Shown: positions 49,549 to 61,857, counted from the stretch's first letter. The stretch: 64,000 nt of DNA from Flaccisagitta enflata (GCA_965153355.1 OZ231126.1:54436001-54500000); one strand, 5' to 3'. The notes: generated by a model from the letters alone, not told the origin. Made by a program: numbers and translations.

Positions 49549-52500
49549 ATGAGCGACGAAGAGGTGGAAGTAGAATGCGGAGAGGAGGACAGTGGAGAGG
49601 AGGACTGCTTCGGCGATGGCGAGGTGGAGGAAGGGGGAGTGGAGAACAACGCCGAACGACGCGCCCACCACAACGCCCTGGAAAGAAAACGGAGGGACCA
49701 CATCAAAGACTCCTTTGAAAAGTGCGTGTTACTAGACTCAAACAATGAGCCAAACTGATAATTGCGGCCATACATACGGCCAGGCTTAGGCGTCATTCCT
49801 TAGCTTTCGTCGAGGAGCATCTGAGCGATTAGTATTGACAATTGACTGCTGGTGACTAATTCAACCGATCACGTTGACAGATTCCATCGGTCGGCCGGTC
49901 AGTCCGTGCTTCACTGCTTCAGCCATTCAGTCGATCATTGTATTGTTCCTGTCAAAGATCCATGCATCGTCCATTTCTTTACAATTACACGTACCTATTC
50001 CCATCAGTCCGTTCGAACAACATGCAACAGTTGGTGTACAAACTTATTACCTTGACATTGCAAGTATCCTTCGCCATCCAGGCTCAAGGAAAGTATTCCG
50101 CGAATCTCGGAGAAGACCACTCGATCCTCACGAACGGAGATATTGAAACAGGCGACTCATTACATCCGGAACATTCAAGCCGAGTCCGCCGCGCATCAGG
50201 CCGATATCACGGACCTCCGCCGACAAAATCAATTGCTGGAGCAACAGGTGAACGCGAAGCCGCGAAAGCAAACGTGACCTAACGCAACGGCTAACACATT
50301 GGTAATCATCAGGAAAACGTACACATAACAGATGGCCAATGCAACGAGAGGAACACATCCAATTGGACCATTTCCCTTCCCATTTTACTTTTTTTTTCTT
50401 TTCCGCCCCCTTTGCGTAATATACTTACATACCATTACTCGTTTTGGAAGGAATTTTCCCTGACGCCGTGAACGTGCCTCATGGGTTGAGCTTGCAGAAA
50501 ATATTTCCGAGTTTAGATCGCGGCGAATATAGTCCGTGGCAGTATTCCTCCTTGTCTGGGGCAGGGGCAGAGACAGTGACAGTATTCTTCTTTGGGCGGC
50601 AAATTTATGTGCGGTGGTGATTTTTTGAAAAGTCCCGCGATTTTTCCGCGGCACCTTTTGTTTACTTTGGTAAAGTTGTTTGTTTATATCATCACATCGT
50701 GTGACTGCGCTGCTGGGCTCCCCAGCTACATCAATCGAAAAACAAATGAACAGCTTGAACTAGGAAAAAAACAAGTGCTCGTCATGATGAATGTCAATGT
50801 ATAGAGTCCTCTGAGGCAATGAGAATTTTCTGTTTTTCATCCCATTCCACCTCACATTTCATGCTACCCCTTTAAAAACGCCCTCAATCGTTCATTAGTT
50901 CTCTCCTTTTTCTCGTTGTTTCAAAAACCGTCTCTCTTGATGCCTGAAACCTGATGAGAAATGAAAAAAGGGGCAATGATAGACATTGATAGACATTGCA
51001 TTTTAAGGGTCAGTAGTCAGACAGTCAGTACAATTTTAGTTTAATGACAGCAATTTTCAGAACGAAGTCAAAAGCGTCTCTGGAACAATGTCGTCATCAT
51101 CATGCATCACTCATGTACTCACTTATTTATTGTATGGATCGTGGGTTGCTCACAGATACGCCGCATCGAAAGATTTCAATCAAGCGGTCAGTTCTCGTCT
51201 TCATCGTCATCTAACTCAACTTTATCGAACGTCTTACCTGATTTAGCAAATGCCGACATAGAGCGTGATGAAGGTAAGTTGATGTATGTATCTCAAGACG
51301 ACGACGATGGCAGTTGGGTATTGAAACCCCCCCCCCACCCACACCCCCTTTCCCTCAATAATTTTTTTTGCAGTTAGATTTTCATTTTTGTCGTTCAATC
51401 ATTCTCAAATCATGGCCTCAATCATCAATATTTTTCTTATTTAGATTTTACGTCTGTCTTTTCTTATTCTTATTTTTCCTAATAAAAGATTATAATCTTC
51501 TTTTACTCACCTTTTTCTCCTTTTGGGCAGCGGGCCCGAAGGGGTCGATGACCTATGCTTTCACACAAATGGGGAAATTTCTCCCTCTCCTTCTTCTCCT
51601 CCTTCTCCGTCCCCCCCCCCCCCTCGACTCAAATCCCGGTCTTGAGGCCCAAATTCCAGTCTTGAGGCCTCTTCTCCTTCTTCTCCGTCCCCCCCTCAAA
51701 TCCCGTTCTCAAGGCCCAAATTCCAGTCTTGAGGCCCAAATCCCAGTCTTGAGGCCCAAGTCATAGCCTGGAGGCCCAAATCATAGCCTTGAGGCCCAAA
51801 TCATAGCCTTGAGGCCCAAATCATAGCGTCAAGGCCCAAACCTAGCCTTAAGGCCAAAATCCTTGCCTGGAGGCCCAGATCCCAGCCTTGAGGCCAAAAT
51901 CTCAGACTTGAGGTCTAAATCCCAGCCAATAGGCCCAATCCCAGGAGAAAATTACCCATATGTGTGAAGGCATAGGTCATCGACCCCTTCGGGGCCGCTG
52001 CCCTGCTTCCCCCTCAACTTCAAGCACAACCTACTCAAGCAGGGCATGGGTACCGCTGACCATCTGACGCTTTTGCGACTATTTTTCCTGCTCCCTTTTT
52101 GAGCAGCAGCCCCGAATGGGCCGATGACCTATGCTTTCACACATGGGGGAAATTTCTCCTCCTTCTTCTTCTCCTCTGTCCACCCCCTTCGAAGCTCATA
52201 TCCTTGCCTTTAGGCAAAAATCCTGAGCCTCAAGGCTCAAATCCCAACCTCAAAACTCAAATTCCAGCCTCAAGGCTCAAATCCCAGCCTTGGGGCTCAA
52301 ATCCCAGCCTCATGGCTCACATCCCAGCCTCAAGGCTCAAATCCTAGCCTCAAGGCTCAAATCCTAGCCTCGAGGCTCATATCCCAGCATCATGGCTCAA
52401 ATCTCAGCCTCCACGCCCAAATCACAGCCTCAAGGCTCAAATCACAGTCTCAAGGCTCAAATCCCATTGTTGATGCTCAAATTAAAGCCTAGAGCCTCAA

Positions 52501-53092
52501 ATCTAACTAAGCATAGGTCATCGGCCTTTTGGGGCTGCTGCCCCTCTTACCATCACACATTCACATACACTCAGTTAGGGGCAACGGGTACCGCTGACCA
52601 TCTAACGCTTTAGGGCAGCGGCCCGAAGGGGACTTTCGTTCGTCATTCCGTCCGTCCGTCCGTCCGTCCGTTCGTCCGTTCGTCCCCCCTCTCAGGCCTG
52701 AAATCTGCCCTCTCAAGGAATTAAGTATCCTTAAATTAAGTTAGATACCAAAAATGAAGTTAGGGAAATAAAATCAAAGTACCAAGAACAAATCCTCCAG
52801 CTATAGCCGGGTTTGCTCGGAAGGTACTGTAAGTACGCTCGCCACCAAATCTTTTTCAGATGTCGATGACGATGCGGCGCTGCGCGAAGCGAGTCCCGCG
52901 TTTTCTCAGTCTTCCTCCGGATCGGAAGGCGAGGGTGTGGCTGCCCTCGTCGACGAGCAACTCCAACATCATCGTCTTCAGTCTCATCGCGGCAAAATCG
53001 GCGCCGAGTCTCTTCTCAGCGTCGTCGACGACACAATTCGCGAAACTAGTCTTCAACCAGAATCCAAACGATTAAAACTCGTCAAAAAATAA
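49549..53092 (+). CDS. MAX: MAX, MYC-associated bHLH-leucine zipper factor, complete, 229 aa, four exons
   Basis: MAX dimerises with MYC or MXD/MNT partners and binds CACGTG E-boxes in the nucleus. Exons: 49549-49721, 50082-50247, 51156-51273, 52860-53092; GT/AG junctions, matching phases, 690 nt in total. The N-terminus MSDEEVEVE matches the CK2-site start of vertebrate MAX. The basic region RRAHHNALERKRRDHIKDSF has the DNA contacts (His41, Glu45, Arg48, Arg49). The loop and helix 2 read KLKESIPRISEKTT and TEILKQATHYI; the zipper continues through LRRQNQLLEQQ and IRRIERFQ. Exon 4 adds a long acidic and Ser-rich tail ending ESKRLKLVKK, a likely nuclear signal like that of MAX. The protein is longer than human MAX (160 aa). 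If intron 2 is retained, translation stops eight codons after Gln113, giving a short form. Confidence 0.96.
51524..52080 (+). mobile_element. GGGCAGCGGCC-type element, subclass 2, copy E6, in MAX intron 3
   Basis: Ends GCAGCGGGCCCGAAGGGGTC, GATGACCTATGCTTTCACAC and the inverse at 51950-52005. The core is a 20-bp minisatellite (AGGCCCAAATCCCAGCCTTG) at 51640-51940. Outer block CAAGCAGGGCATGGGTACCG, CTGACCATCTGACGCTTTTG. Confidence 0.87.
52099..52612 (+). mobile_element. GGGCAGCGGCC-type element, subclass 2, copy E7, in MAX intron 3
   Basis: Ends GAGCAGCAGCCCCGAATGGG, GATGACCTATGCTTTCACAC and the shortened inverse near 52510-52550. The core is a 20-bp minisatellite (AGGCTCAAATCCCAGCCTCA). Outer block GGGGCAACGGGTACCGCTGA. 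Confidence 0.85.
52611..52720 (+). mobile_element. GGGCAGCGGCC-type element, truncated left end, copy E8
   Basis: GGGCAGCGGCCCGAAGGGGA, CTTTCGTTCGTC and (CGTC)n directly after E7. The CCTGTAGAACACAGG block is missing. Confidence 0.7.
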
Positions 53093-53176
53093 TTTCTTTA
53101 ATTTTTTTTTATCGCTCTTATTCTTCATCTTGTTGCTTTGTTTTAACTTATTGTGTTGCATAGTACTTTTTTTATT

Positions 53177-53182
53177 ATTAAA
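53177..53182 (+). terminator. MAX: Possible MAX polyadenylation signal (ATTAAA)
   Basis: ATTAAA lies 85 nt after the MAX stop, in T-rich DNA. It is the common second-choice signal; no AATAAA is nearer. Confidence 0.45.
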
Positions 53183-53245
53183 CTATTACATGTCTTGCAG
53201 CGCCGTTGCGTCATTTTTTTTTGTAAATCAATTTTGTTAACTGTA

Positions 53246-53404
53246 GGTGTGTCTGCATTAATCAGCTTATTCAAATATTCTATTTGAATATAAATATCCG
53301 GATATTTCATGTAGTAAATTTTGTAAGTTGACTATGTAGAATATCCGGATATTGATATCCAGATAGATTATCCAAATAATATGGTGAATGCAGACGCACC
53401 CTGA
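53246..53404. mobile_element. Small MITE, about 160 bp
   Basis: AGGTGTGTCTGCATTAATC at the left and GAATGCAGACGCACCCTGAG at the right are imperfect inverted ends. ATATCCGGATAT palindromes occur inside. Confidence 0.7.
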
Positions 53405-53488
53405 GTCACAGGCTGTGAAAAAGGCTGGAAGCAAATTTTTATTTGGCAAAGTACTCAGTTAGTAGTAATCATACATAACCCTACCTAT

Positions 53489-53628
53489 CAGGGGCGTAGG
53501 AAAGGGTACGGCCACTACTGCCATGGCAGTACCTTTTGTCGGGACACCAAAGCTGTCGGGACACCAATTTAAAAAAAAATGAGAAGGATATAAGGAAAAG
53601 AAAAATATAAGGAAGAAAGGAAATGAGA

Positions 53629-53713
<85 letters not shown>

Positions 53714-54122
53714 ACACTGAATACACATAAAGAGTGACTAGAGACAAAAAGAAAAAATTGAAAAAAAGATTTAAAGAAAGCAGAAAAAAATATAAGAAAA
53801 AGAAAGAAAAACCATATCTTAAAGAAATAAAAAAGAAATTATTTTAATTGATGATTTTTCAAAATAAAATGATGCAAGAATGAATCTTCTTTGTCAAAGA
53901 GACAAAGTCAATATAGAAAATATCATGAAATGGTGATTGATAACAAACGATTTGGTTACTGATCAAAATAAAGTTGTTTATTTTCATAGTAGAAAAAGAG
54001 TCATTGTTTTTCATTAATTTTAGAACAAAAACCACTTGTTAGGCTTTTGTTTGGACACTAAACTTGTCGGGACATAAATTTTGGGTGGCAGTAGTAAAAA
54101 ATCTTACTCTCCTACACCCCTG
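53489..54122. mobile_element. hAT-like MITE, 634 bp, containing (GA)n
   Basis: Begins CAGGGGCGTAGGAAAGGGTA and ends CTCCTACACCCCTG. Flanks CTACCTAT (53481) and CTACCTTT (54123) are an 8-bp duplication with one mismatch. GTCGGGACA motifs recur inside. (GA)n at 53635-53708. Confidence 0.8.
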
Positions 54123-55015
54123 CTACCTTTACATGGATTGGTGGTGATGATGGGGTGATTGGGGGTGATAGCTACTTTTTTTCGTAGTGGTGGGATTGGG
54201 TGCTTCATATAGCAAAAGTTGGTTATTTCTTTTCGCCCTCTACGTCTACATAATATGGCAAATTTTAGGACCTTTATCATTTTTTTTTTCAAAAATTGTC
54301 CATCTTCCATTTTTTAGAAAATTGTTTTTGAGGACTTAAATTACACAGAATTCTGCTGAATTCTAAGAAAGCGGAAGATAAAGGAATTTTAACAGAAAAA
54401 AATGGTCATCTCCATGATTTTTGCTCCTCCACATTACCTTAGTAGGGTGAAGGGATACTCCCAAATTTTGCTATGTGAAGCACCCAAGTTGTGGGATCTG
54501 GGGCACTTGGGTGCTTCACATAGCATAAGTTGGGAGTATACTGTCACCCTACTGGGGGAATATGGAGGAACAAAAACTATGAAGACGACCATTTTCCTTT
54601 TTTCAAAATTCCTTCATCTTCCATTTTTGTTATGGCCTTAAAGTTTCCATAGATTTCGCAGAATTCAGCAAAATCCATTGTAGTTTTGGTACCAAAAGGG
54701 CAATAATTTATTTCAGAAAATCATAATATTTGTAAAGATAAATTAAAATATCAGATCATAAGCTATGAAAGAGCTTATGAAGAGGCAGATCAACAATTCT
54801 TTGAAGCAGTGATGGCGTAATCGTATGCGTAAGCGTAAGCGTACTCGCTGTACTCACCACTTTTTACTGTAAGCGTATCGTATCTTAAGCTTAAGCATAA
54901 CTGTTTGCTCATTTTTTGTGTACTCGTAAGCGTACTCGTAAGCGTTAATCATTCCAACGAGTACGCGCGTACATGCACATCTTTTTTTTTCCAAAATGTC
55001 CATAGTCTTGAAACC

Positions 55016-55053
<38 letters not shown>

Positions 55054-55092
55054 ACTCAAAGCTGTTGGCGATCATTATCAAAATCATCGTTC

Positions 55093-55124
<32 letters not shown>

Positions 55125-55845
55125 CTTCTTCTTCTTCTTCTTTTACTTTACCCTTTTCACCACTTTTCATGTTTTTTAGTGAAATCTGCCTTGATGTTGG
55201 GTGCGCTATAGACGGGTTTCCTCATCAAAAGAATTAAGGGAAAATAGTTAAGATTTTTGAAATCACGCCTTATAAGTGGGTGCGCTCTTGTGAAGCTTGA
55301 CTGTATTGGTTCACTTACTCCCTCATTCATTCATCTATTCATCAAAATCTTCATCAACGAAAATTTGGCTTTGTTGAAACGTAATTCTTTCTTCAGAACT
55401 CATTAGGAGGCTACCAGGGGGCCAGTAAATTAAGTTGTACTCGTTGTGTACTCATAATCGTAATTGTACGCGGTCAAAGATTGGTGGAATCGTAAGCGTA
55501 ATCGTACTCGCTCAAGAAGTAATGTACGCAAAATTGTAATCGGTCTAAATTGCATCGCGTTGCCATCGCTGCTTTGAAGAGTAAGAATTGGTAAAAACTA
55601 ATTCAAAAAATGTCAGCATATTATTTTATCCCACTGCATTATGCAAATTAGGTCCTCAAAATTAATTTTCTAAAAAACGGAAGATGAACAATTTTTTATA
55701 AAAGAAAAATAGTGAGGATCCAAAAATTGACCACTCTATAATAGGTAAAGAGGGTGAAAAGAAATAACCAACTTTTGCCATGTGAAGCACCCAACTGGGG
55801 CACTGTTTAAGTAGATTGGTGGTTTTGATGGGGTGATTTTCCGAG
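54123..55845. mobile_element. Inverted-repeat element of about 1.7 kb with nested insertions
   Basis: Left arm about 54131-54345 (GGATTGGTGGTGATGATGGG, GGGTGCTTCATATAGCAAAA, GGACC) is inverted at about 55645-55840 (GAAGCACCCA, GGTGGTTTTGATGGGGTGA). Inside are a shorter fold-back (54400-54605, arms with GTGCTTCACATAGCA) and the hAT-like MITE at 54807. Confidence 0.7.
54807..55571. mobile_element. hAT-like MITE, 765 bp, with exact 8-bp target duplication
   Basis: Starts CAGTGATGGCGTAATCG; ends GTTGCCATCGCTG. CTTTGAAG lies on both sides (54799-54806, 55572-55579). The inside has many TAAGCGTA/GTACTCG repeats, (GA)n at 55021-55051 and (CTT)n at 55094-55142. Confidence 0.87.
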
Positions 55846-55849
55846 GATA

Positions 55850-57650
55850 AGAATTTTAGCCTCGCTTCCAAAAACTCCTATTTCCCAATCCCCGGATCGC
55901 CACTCTCAAATGTTTAGTCAGAAGAGGTAATGCTTGAGTGTTTATGACTTATGTAGCTTGAGCCGGCGTCATCAGCTGTTTCCTTTGCGTTGGTAAGGCT
56001 TACAGGGACGAACAGCGCTTTCTCTTCTGTCTAGATCTTCATTAATAAAATCTTTCCGCACATTTTAATGTATATCTATATCTCACGATATGTTTGACCA
56101 ATCCTAACAATATTAGTGACAAGATTAAAGAACTTCGAATTTGCAAGCGATCTACGAAAACCGCATCTGCATCTCTCTAACATAATGCGTTTGAAGCTAG
56201 AAAGTTATTCAACTTTGAATGAAATGTTACCAATAAGGGCGGCTAATCGCCGTAGGAAAAAAGTCGTAAATGCTGCTCGATAAACAGTGAGAAAATTGAC
56301 GGACAGGCAGAAGAGAGGAAGAAAGAGACAGGAGGAGAGAGGCAGAAGCAGAAGGTAGCACGGGTTGCAATATCGTTGCAGGACAGGTGGACAGAGGCAT
56401 CAACCATCACCCAACCCTACACAGCATCTAGGCACTTGTTTTCACTTTCCTCAGACAGACAGACGGACCCAACAGAGCGATGGATGAACTGATGGAAATA
56501 CCTCTCATAGAGTTCGGAGTTGAAGTGAGAGAGAGACTATGCTGCCAGGATGCTAATTCATGACCTGGGAGATCTCAAAGTTCAAATAGACTTCAACTAA
56601 TACAGTTCCTGTTTTGGGAAAAATTATTAAAAAAATTTGAAGAAATAAGTAAATTTAAAGATGTAGCTCCAAAATTGTAATTACTTCATCAGAATTTTGT
56701 TGGCGTCATCTGAAAGAAGAGATTTAGTTCTTTCTGGCTGTTTAATTTCATACGTAGTCTCGGCTGGCTTTAAAAGCTTATCAACACCACTCCAAAAACT
56801 TCATGAGAAAAATCCGCTCTGTAGGACTCAAAGACCGAAGGACTTCGTCTGTACAATATTTTTCAAGCTCATTCGTTTTTGCCATTCCACAATCTAAAAA
56901 ATGTCATAATTCTGCTTTTCCCTTGATTTTGTATGATTAAATCTGAGTCTCTTTGAATATAGAATCTAAATATTTTTGAAAGAGGATCTGAAAATGGCGT
57001 GAATACACTTTATCCTACAGAACATCACACTGGTTTGAGGCGCAGAATAAGGGTAAGAAAGAACACTAAAAAGTGAAACAGGCGTATATTGTTCCATCAA
57101 TTACCCCGGTGTGGGAAATAATCAAGGGTTTGGGAAAGAGAGGAAAAGGAAGGAGGAAAAAAGAGAAAAAAAAAGAAAACTTGGGGAAAATGTAACATTT
57201 GTCAGTAAAAAATTATAAAACATGATAAGTTAAACACAATTTAACTCTTTTTAAACCTTAAACACCCAGTTTTAGTGGTTTATGGGGAAGAAAAACATTG
57301 ATTTGATAACGCGATGCGTCGCGGGAAAGAAAATCAAAGGCAGGGGGGGGGAAAATAATCAAAGGTTATGGAATTATATACACCCCTGGAGTGAAAGGCA
57401 GGAAAAAAGAGTGGAAAGGGAGGGAAAAAGTCAGAAGAAAAAAAAAAAGAAGGAAAAGGACAAACAACAAGCTTTGAATCAAAGAGATCATCGACCCGGA
57501 CCCAAAGTTGACTTCACGTTCTCCGTTAAGTTTCTCTTAAATGACGTCAAAAACGACAAGTTCCGGTTTGTCTTAAGGTCGCCAACCCCAACGTCAGAAC
57601 ATTTCCATCGCCGTTTCCTACCATTAAACTTTCATAGGAAATGAACCATC
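55850..57650. other. Gene-poor intergenic DNA
   Basis: No exon or element recognised. Purine-rich stretches near 56300-56350 and 57110-57470. A lysine-rich frame at 57282-57644 is compositional. Confidence 0.35.
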
Positions 57651-57653
57651 TGC

Positions 57654-57708
<55 letters not shown>
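57654..57708. repeat. (GA)n microsatellite
   Basis: About 27 GA units. Confidence 0.96.
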
Positions 57709-57711
<3 letters not shown>

Positions 57712-58020
57712 TAATTTCAAGAGGCCCTGACAGTTTTTCTATTTAAAAAATTGCACATCTACTGTTTTGCAGCCTTTACTTTTACGTCTAGTGCAATGCT
57801 GTGGGGGAATGCTGCCGAACTTCCGGTTTCAGCCTTACCATGTTCTTCTACCGCAATCATCTGATCAATGCTCTGTATAACAGACCGCACCCTAACATTC
57901 GTCTTCACTTAATGTGAACAGTTGCCTAAAGTAGAATTGTTTTCTCTTTGTAAGAAAGAACATGGGAAAGTGTATCCCTATATTGAAGTCTATGAAACTT
58001 AAGAACTATAAACAAATTGT

Positions 58021-58686
58021 GGGCCCGGATACACGGCCAGTAAGCGTCGTGGCAGGTGGGCAGGGGCAGAGCAACCAGTGAGCATGGCCTAATGTGTTTG
58101 GCAGTTTGTTATTGCTAAAAACGCGATTTTACGTCACAAAGTTTTGCGTCACGGATCTTTCAAGGGACACACTCTCTCATTCATTTTTGTTGTTATCAAC
58201 AAATAAAAGTATCTTTGATCATCATCAACATCAGAACCAGCAAAAGATTTTAGGTTTTAGCGTTTTTATTTTCTCAAATTTCAGTCGTTTTCCGTTTTTT
58301 TAGCGCTAGAGGCTTGTCAAAAATATATATGGGACCAAATATATAAGATGGCTTAAACAAAAGTCATCCAAGTTTATTTCTTTTTATGATTCTTATTGGT
58401 AAAAAAATAGCTTTTACCTAACTCAATTAAGAATGAACAAAACTATTTAAATAAACTCACTTAATATGTTATAGAACAATAATTCATAGTAAAAATCATT
58501 AACACAATAATGTGTTAAAATTCTAAAAGGGTTTTGAGCATGATTATAAATGAAATTTGAAAAAAAAAGGCTAAATGTCTTAAAATTCTTTTGTTTACAC
58601 ACCCTGATGTTGATGATCTGATCAAAGATGACTTTTATTTTTTGGCACACCCGACCCTCTTATAGAGTCGCTTAGCCATTGACTAA
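58021..58686 (-). mobile_element. Decayed hairpin-ended element, class A, copy A9
   Basis: CCCGGATACACGGCCAGTAA and GTGGCAGGTGGGCAGGGGCA at the left; CTTATAGAGTCGCTTAGCCA and GACTAAAAAG at the right. The two ends are much farther apart than usual, so they may be two fragments. Confidence 0.5.
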
Positions 58687-59103
58687 AAAGACGGAGGACA
58701 AATGAATTTCGATAAAAGGAAAACGGTCATCTTCATGATTTTTTTTCCACTCCGTATCGGGTGAGCGGGACGAAGGGATACTTGGCAAAAACGTTATTTT
58801 GAGCAGCCAAGGGCCGTGGCCGTGGGTTGCCGACAGTTACGGCACCCGTTATAAAATCGCTGGCTTTGATAGTTTACTTTTATGCCAATGAAGGCTTGCC
58901 TGGCATGTGTGCTCATATTCGTGATAAAGTAAGATCAAGTCGTGGGCTGGGGGAGCAGGGTCGCATATGCAAATTGCGAACGGACGAACGAACGGACAGA
59001 CAAAGCGTCCAGCAGAGTCGCAACCTAAAGGTTTATCGAGTGTATATCGAGATAAAATCCAGTGCGTGCGTCGTTCATCTTTACCTGATGCCCTAAGTTA
59101 TGA

Positions 59104-59210
<107 letters not shown>

Positions 59211-59305
59211 ATTTTTCCCCATTGATTTAAGTTTCTTATTCTTGTAATTTCGTCATTCGTCGCTGCGTCATCCACTACACATTTGGGTGAACAATTGTCA
59301 TAAAT

Positions 59306-60575
59306 GCTGGGTTGTCAAAAAAACCATTTTTTTGAAAAAAGCCAATTTTAGCCGGCTAAAATGGATTAAACCGGCTAAAATCCTGTGTTTTTTCAAACGC
59401 CGGATTTTTTCAAAAATGCGCCGTGTAAGTAGTAGCAATCCGTATAGATATGATGAAATAATGTTGATATATGGTGCTAGATGAGAAAAATGCTATACTT
59501 GACCTTGATAGTAATGGAATCAATAACAGTTGGAGCTGCAGTCACCTTTTGATGTTTCTCACCTGATCAATCCTACGTCACTGTTTCATCCTCGGTATTT
59601 TCCAGAAGCGCCAGAGAGTCATCATCATCAGCCTCTTTGTCTCGATATGATCAAGGAAATGATCAGAGAAATGATCAGAGATTGTGATTCTTGGTTCAAT
59701 TCATGATGAAATAATCTGGGGTGTATAAAGTTGAGCGGCTTTTTATTTTGTTCACCCCCCCCTGCCTTTGATTTTCTTCCATGTGATAATTAAATTCTAA
59801 AATCAATGATATTCTTCACCTAAGCGCAAAACAGTATGTTATAGGTTTGTCTGTCAAATGTGTTGTGGTAATCAGACTACCATTTGGAACTACCAAAAGT
59901 ATTAAATCTTCAAATTTTTCTTTTCTTCTTTTCTTTAACTTTGAAGTTTTCCCAATCTCCAAACACGATTTAATTCCCCCTCTACGGAGGGAATGCTCAA
60001 CATGCAGGCCTGGAAATAATAAGTGTGATAAATTTAATGATATATCAATAAGGCGCATTTTTGAAAAAACAAGGCCGGATACACGGCTACCCCAGTCGCG
60101 TGCGGGTGGGCAGGGGCCATAATTGATGTCACTCCATCATTTGGGCAGGATCAGTGAGGCTAAAACCTGCAAAAACCAAAAAAAAGTAGTATGACGGACC
60201 GATGGGCGGATGGACGGACTGACAAAGCGGATTGTAGAGTCTAAAAAGAATCAAATTTTCCCCTGCCACTGGCAGCACGGATAGTTAAAGAGAGAAAAAA
60301 AGAGGTTAACTAATGCCCTCTGTGTATGATTTTGAGAGGAAAAAAAATGGCAGCACAGCTGCTCTGATGTCAGGCAAAAAAAAATTATTGAGAAACTAGG
60401 TTTTTGGGAATTTTATGGATTTTCAGTGATTTTTCAAAAATTGTTTGAAAAAAGCCAATTTTTGCCGGCTTTTTTCAAAAATTGTTTGAAAAAAGCCAAT
60501 TTAATCCAGCCGGTTTAATCCGTCTTTTTGAATCCGGCTTTTTTCAAGTGGCTAAAATTAGCTTGACAACCCAGC
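59306..60575. mobile_element. Inverted-repeat element with 6-bp target duplication, carrying A7
   Basis: Starts GCTGGGTTGTCAAAAAAACC; ends GCTTGACAACCCAGC. ATAAAT lies on both sides (59300-59305, 60576-60581). Subterminal blocks with GAAAAAAGCCAATTTTAGCC and CCGGCTAAAAT are inverted at 60430-60555. Confidence 0.85.
60068..60247 (-). mobile_element. Hairpin-ended short element, class A, copy A7, terminal hairpin deleted
   Basis: AACAAGGCCGGATACACGG, CTACCCCAGTCGCGTGCGGG and GGACGGACTGACAAAGC are intact, but the expected hairpin is reduced to GTAGAGTCTAAAAAG. Nested in the 59306 element. Confidence 0.82.
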
Positions 60576-60839
60576 ATAAATGTATAGTATATATAAATGA
60601 TTAGGCCCTTCTCCTTACAGCTTCTCTAGGCAAAGAAGTGCGTCCAACTTTACGACGATTCACAATCGAGATTTTTAGTTCGTACGTCGAGAAGCATGAC
60701 GTCAGCTAGTATTTCAAATTTCAGGACAATCGCATCAATAGTTTAGAAGTTACGGCCTTTTTCATACTTAAAAAGTAAAAGAAAAAACCGACGTTCTTTT
60801 TTTCCGTTTTTTCTTTGAACTCACCCATCAAGTGCAAAT

Positions 60840-61330
60840 TTTTTGAAAAAAAGTCATTTTGGTTTAGGATCTGACGAATTAAGCAATTTCCTATCATTGC
60901 ACCACTTTTGAAAAACCATTTTAAAAAATATTTATATGATTTTTAAGTCCCTCGTGCGATAAAATTTTTTTATGTTTTCTGAAAAATGAAACAGGATTTT
61001 GGATCTAGGCAAATCAAACAATTTCCTATTGATAGCACCACTTTAAAAAACATTTTTCAAAAAATATTTTGTGACTTTTTTTAAGTCTGACATGATAAAA
61101 TTTTTTAAGTTTTCTGAAAAATGAAATGTGATTTTGGATCTAGTAAATCAAACAATTCCCTATTGAATGCACCCTTTTAAAAACATTTTTCAAAAAAATG
61201 TTTTGTGATTTTTTTCTAGGTCCTGTACACATAAAAAAATTTTCTAAGTTTTTTGAAAAAGTGAAAATACAAATTTATTTGGATCTGGTAAATCAAACAA
61301 TTTCTATTGATTGCACCCCACTTTTTTCAA
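60840..61330. repeat. Tandem repeat, four units of about 115-120 bp
   Basis: Each unit has TTTTGGATCT, CAAATCAAACAATTTCCTAT, GCACCACTTT and CATTTTTCAAAAAATATTTT-like blocks; divergence is moderate. Confidence 0.85.
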
Positions 61331-61850
61331 AAAATCTGATAAGGATTAGGACCTTAGGGGCCCTGAAGAAAAAATAATATTTAGTTAAAGCCGACGGCGA
61401 GAGAAATCAAATCTCCGTCAAACAAGACCAAGAACGCCTAGATCGGTGGCGTATTGAGCCTGTAACAACAGTCAACACTTCAGGGGGCGAGTTTTTTTCA
61501 AAGCGAGATCCACTTTCAGCCTTAGAAATTCCAAGTTGTAGATCAAGGCCTAGCTTCTCCATACATCTCAATTTTATTTTAGTCCGGGATATTATTCTAC
61601 TTGTCATATAATTACAAAGAGTCTTTATAAAGATCATTCGTAAGTTTCAAATGGAGTTGTTTACCTTTACAGAAATCTATGAGTAAAGTAAACAAGGCCA
61701 AGAGATTTCCAATAGATGCGTCCTCTTTAGATGTGAGCCATAAATGGCCATATCAAGATATTAAGATAATGAGATATCCCCCCCCCCACCATCTCCACCT
61801 TCGTCCTCCACCCCCAATGCCCCGGACCCTCTCATACTAATGCAAGTACA
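61331..61850. other. Unassigned intergenic DNA
   Basis: Nothing recognised. A GATGCGTCCTCTTTAGATG motif at 61713 resembles part of a class F end. Confidence 0.3.
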
Positions 61851-61857
61851 CATCTAA

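Noticed and set aside
51640-51940. CRISPR-like array of about 20-bp units
   Set aside because: The units are contiguous and degenerate with no unique spacers, lie inside a transposon in a eukaryotic intron, and have no cas genes.
57282-57644. Lysine-rich plus-strand frame of 120 codons
   Set aside because: Composition reflects purine-rich DNA; no domain or splice support.
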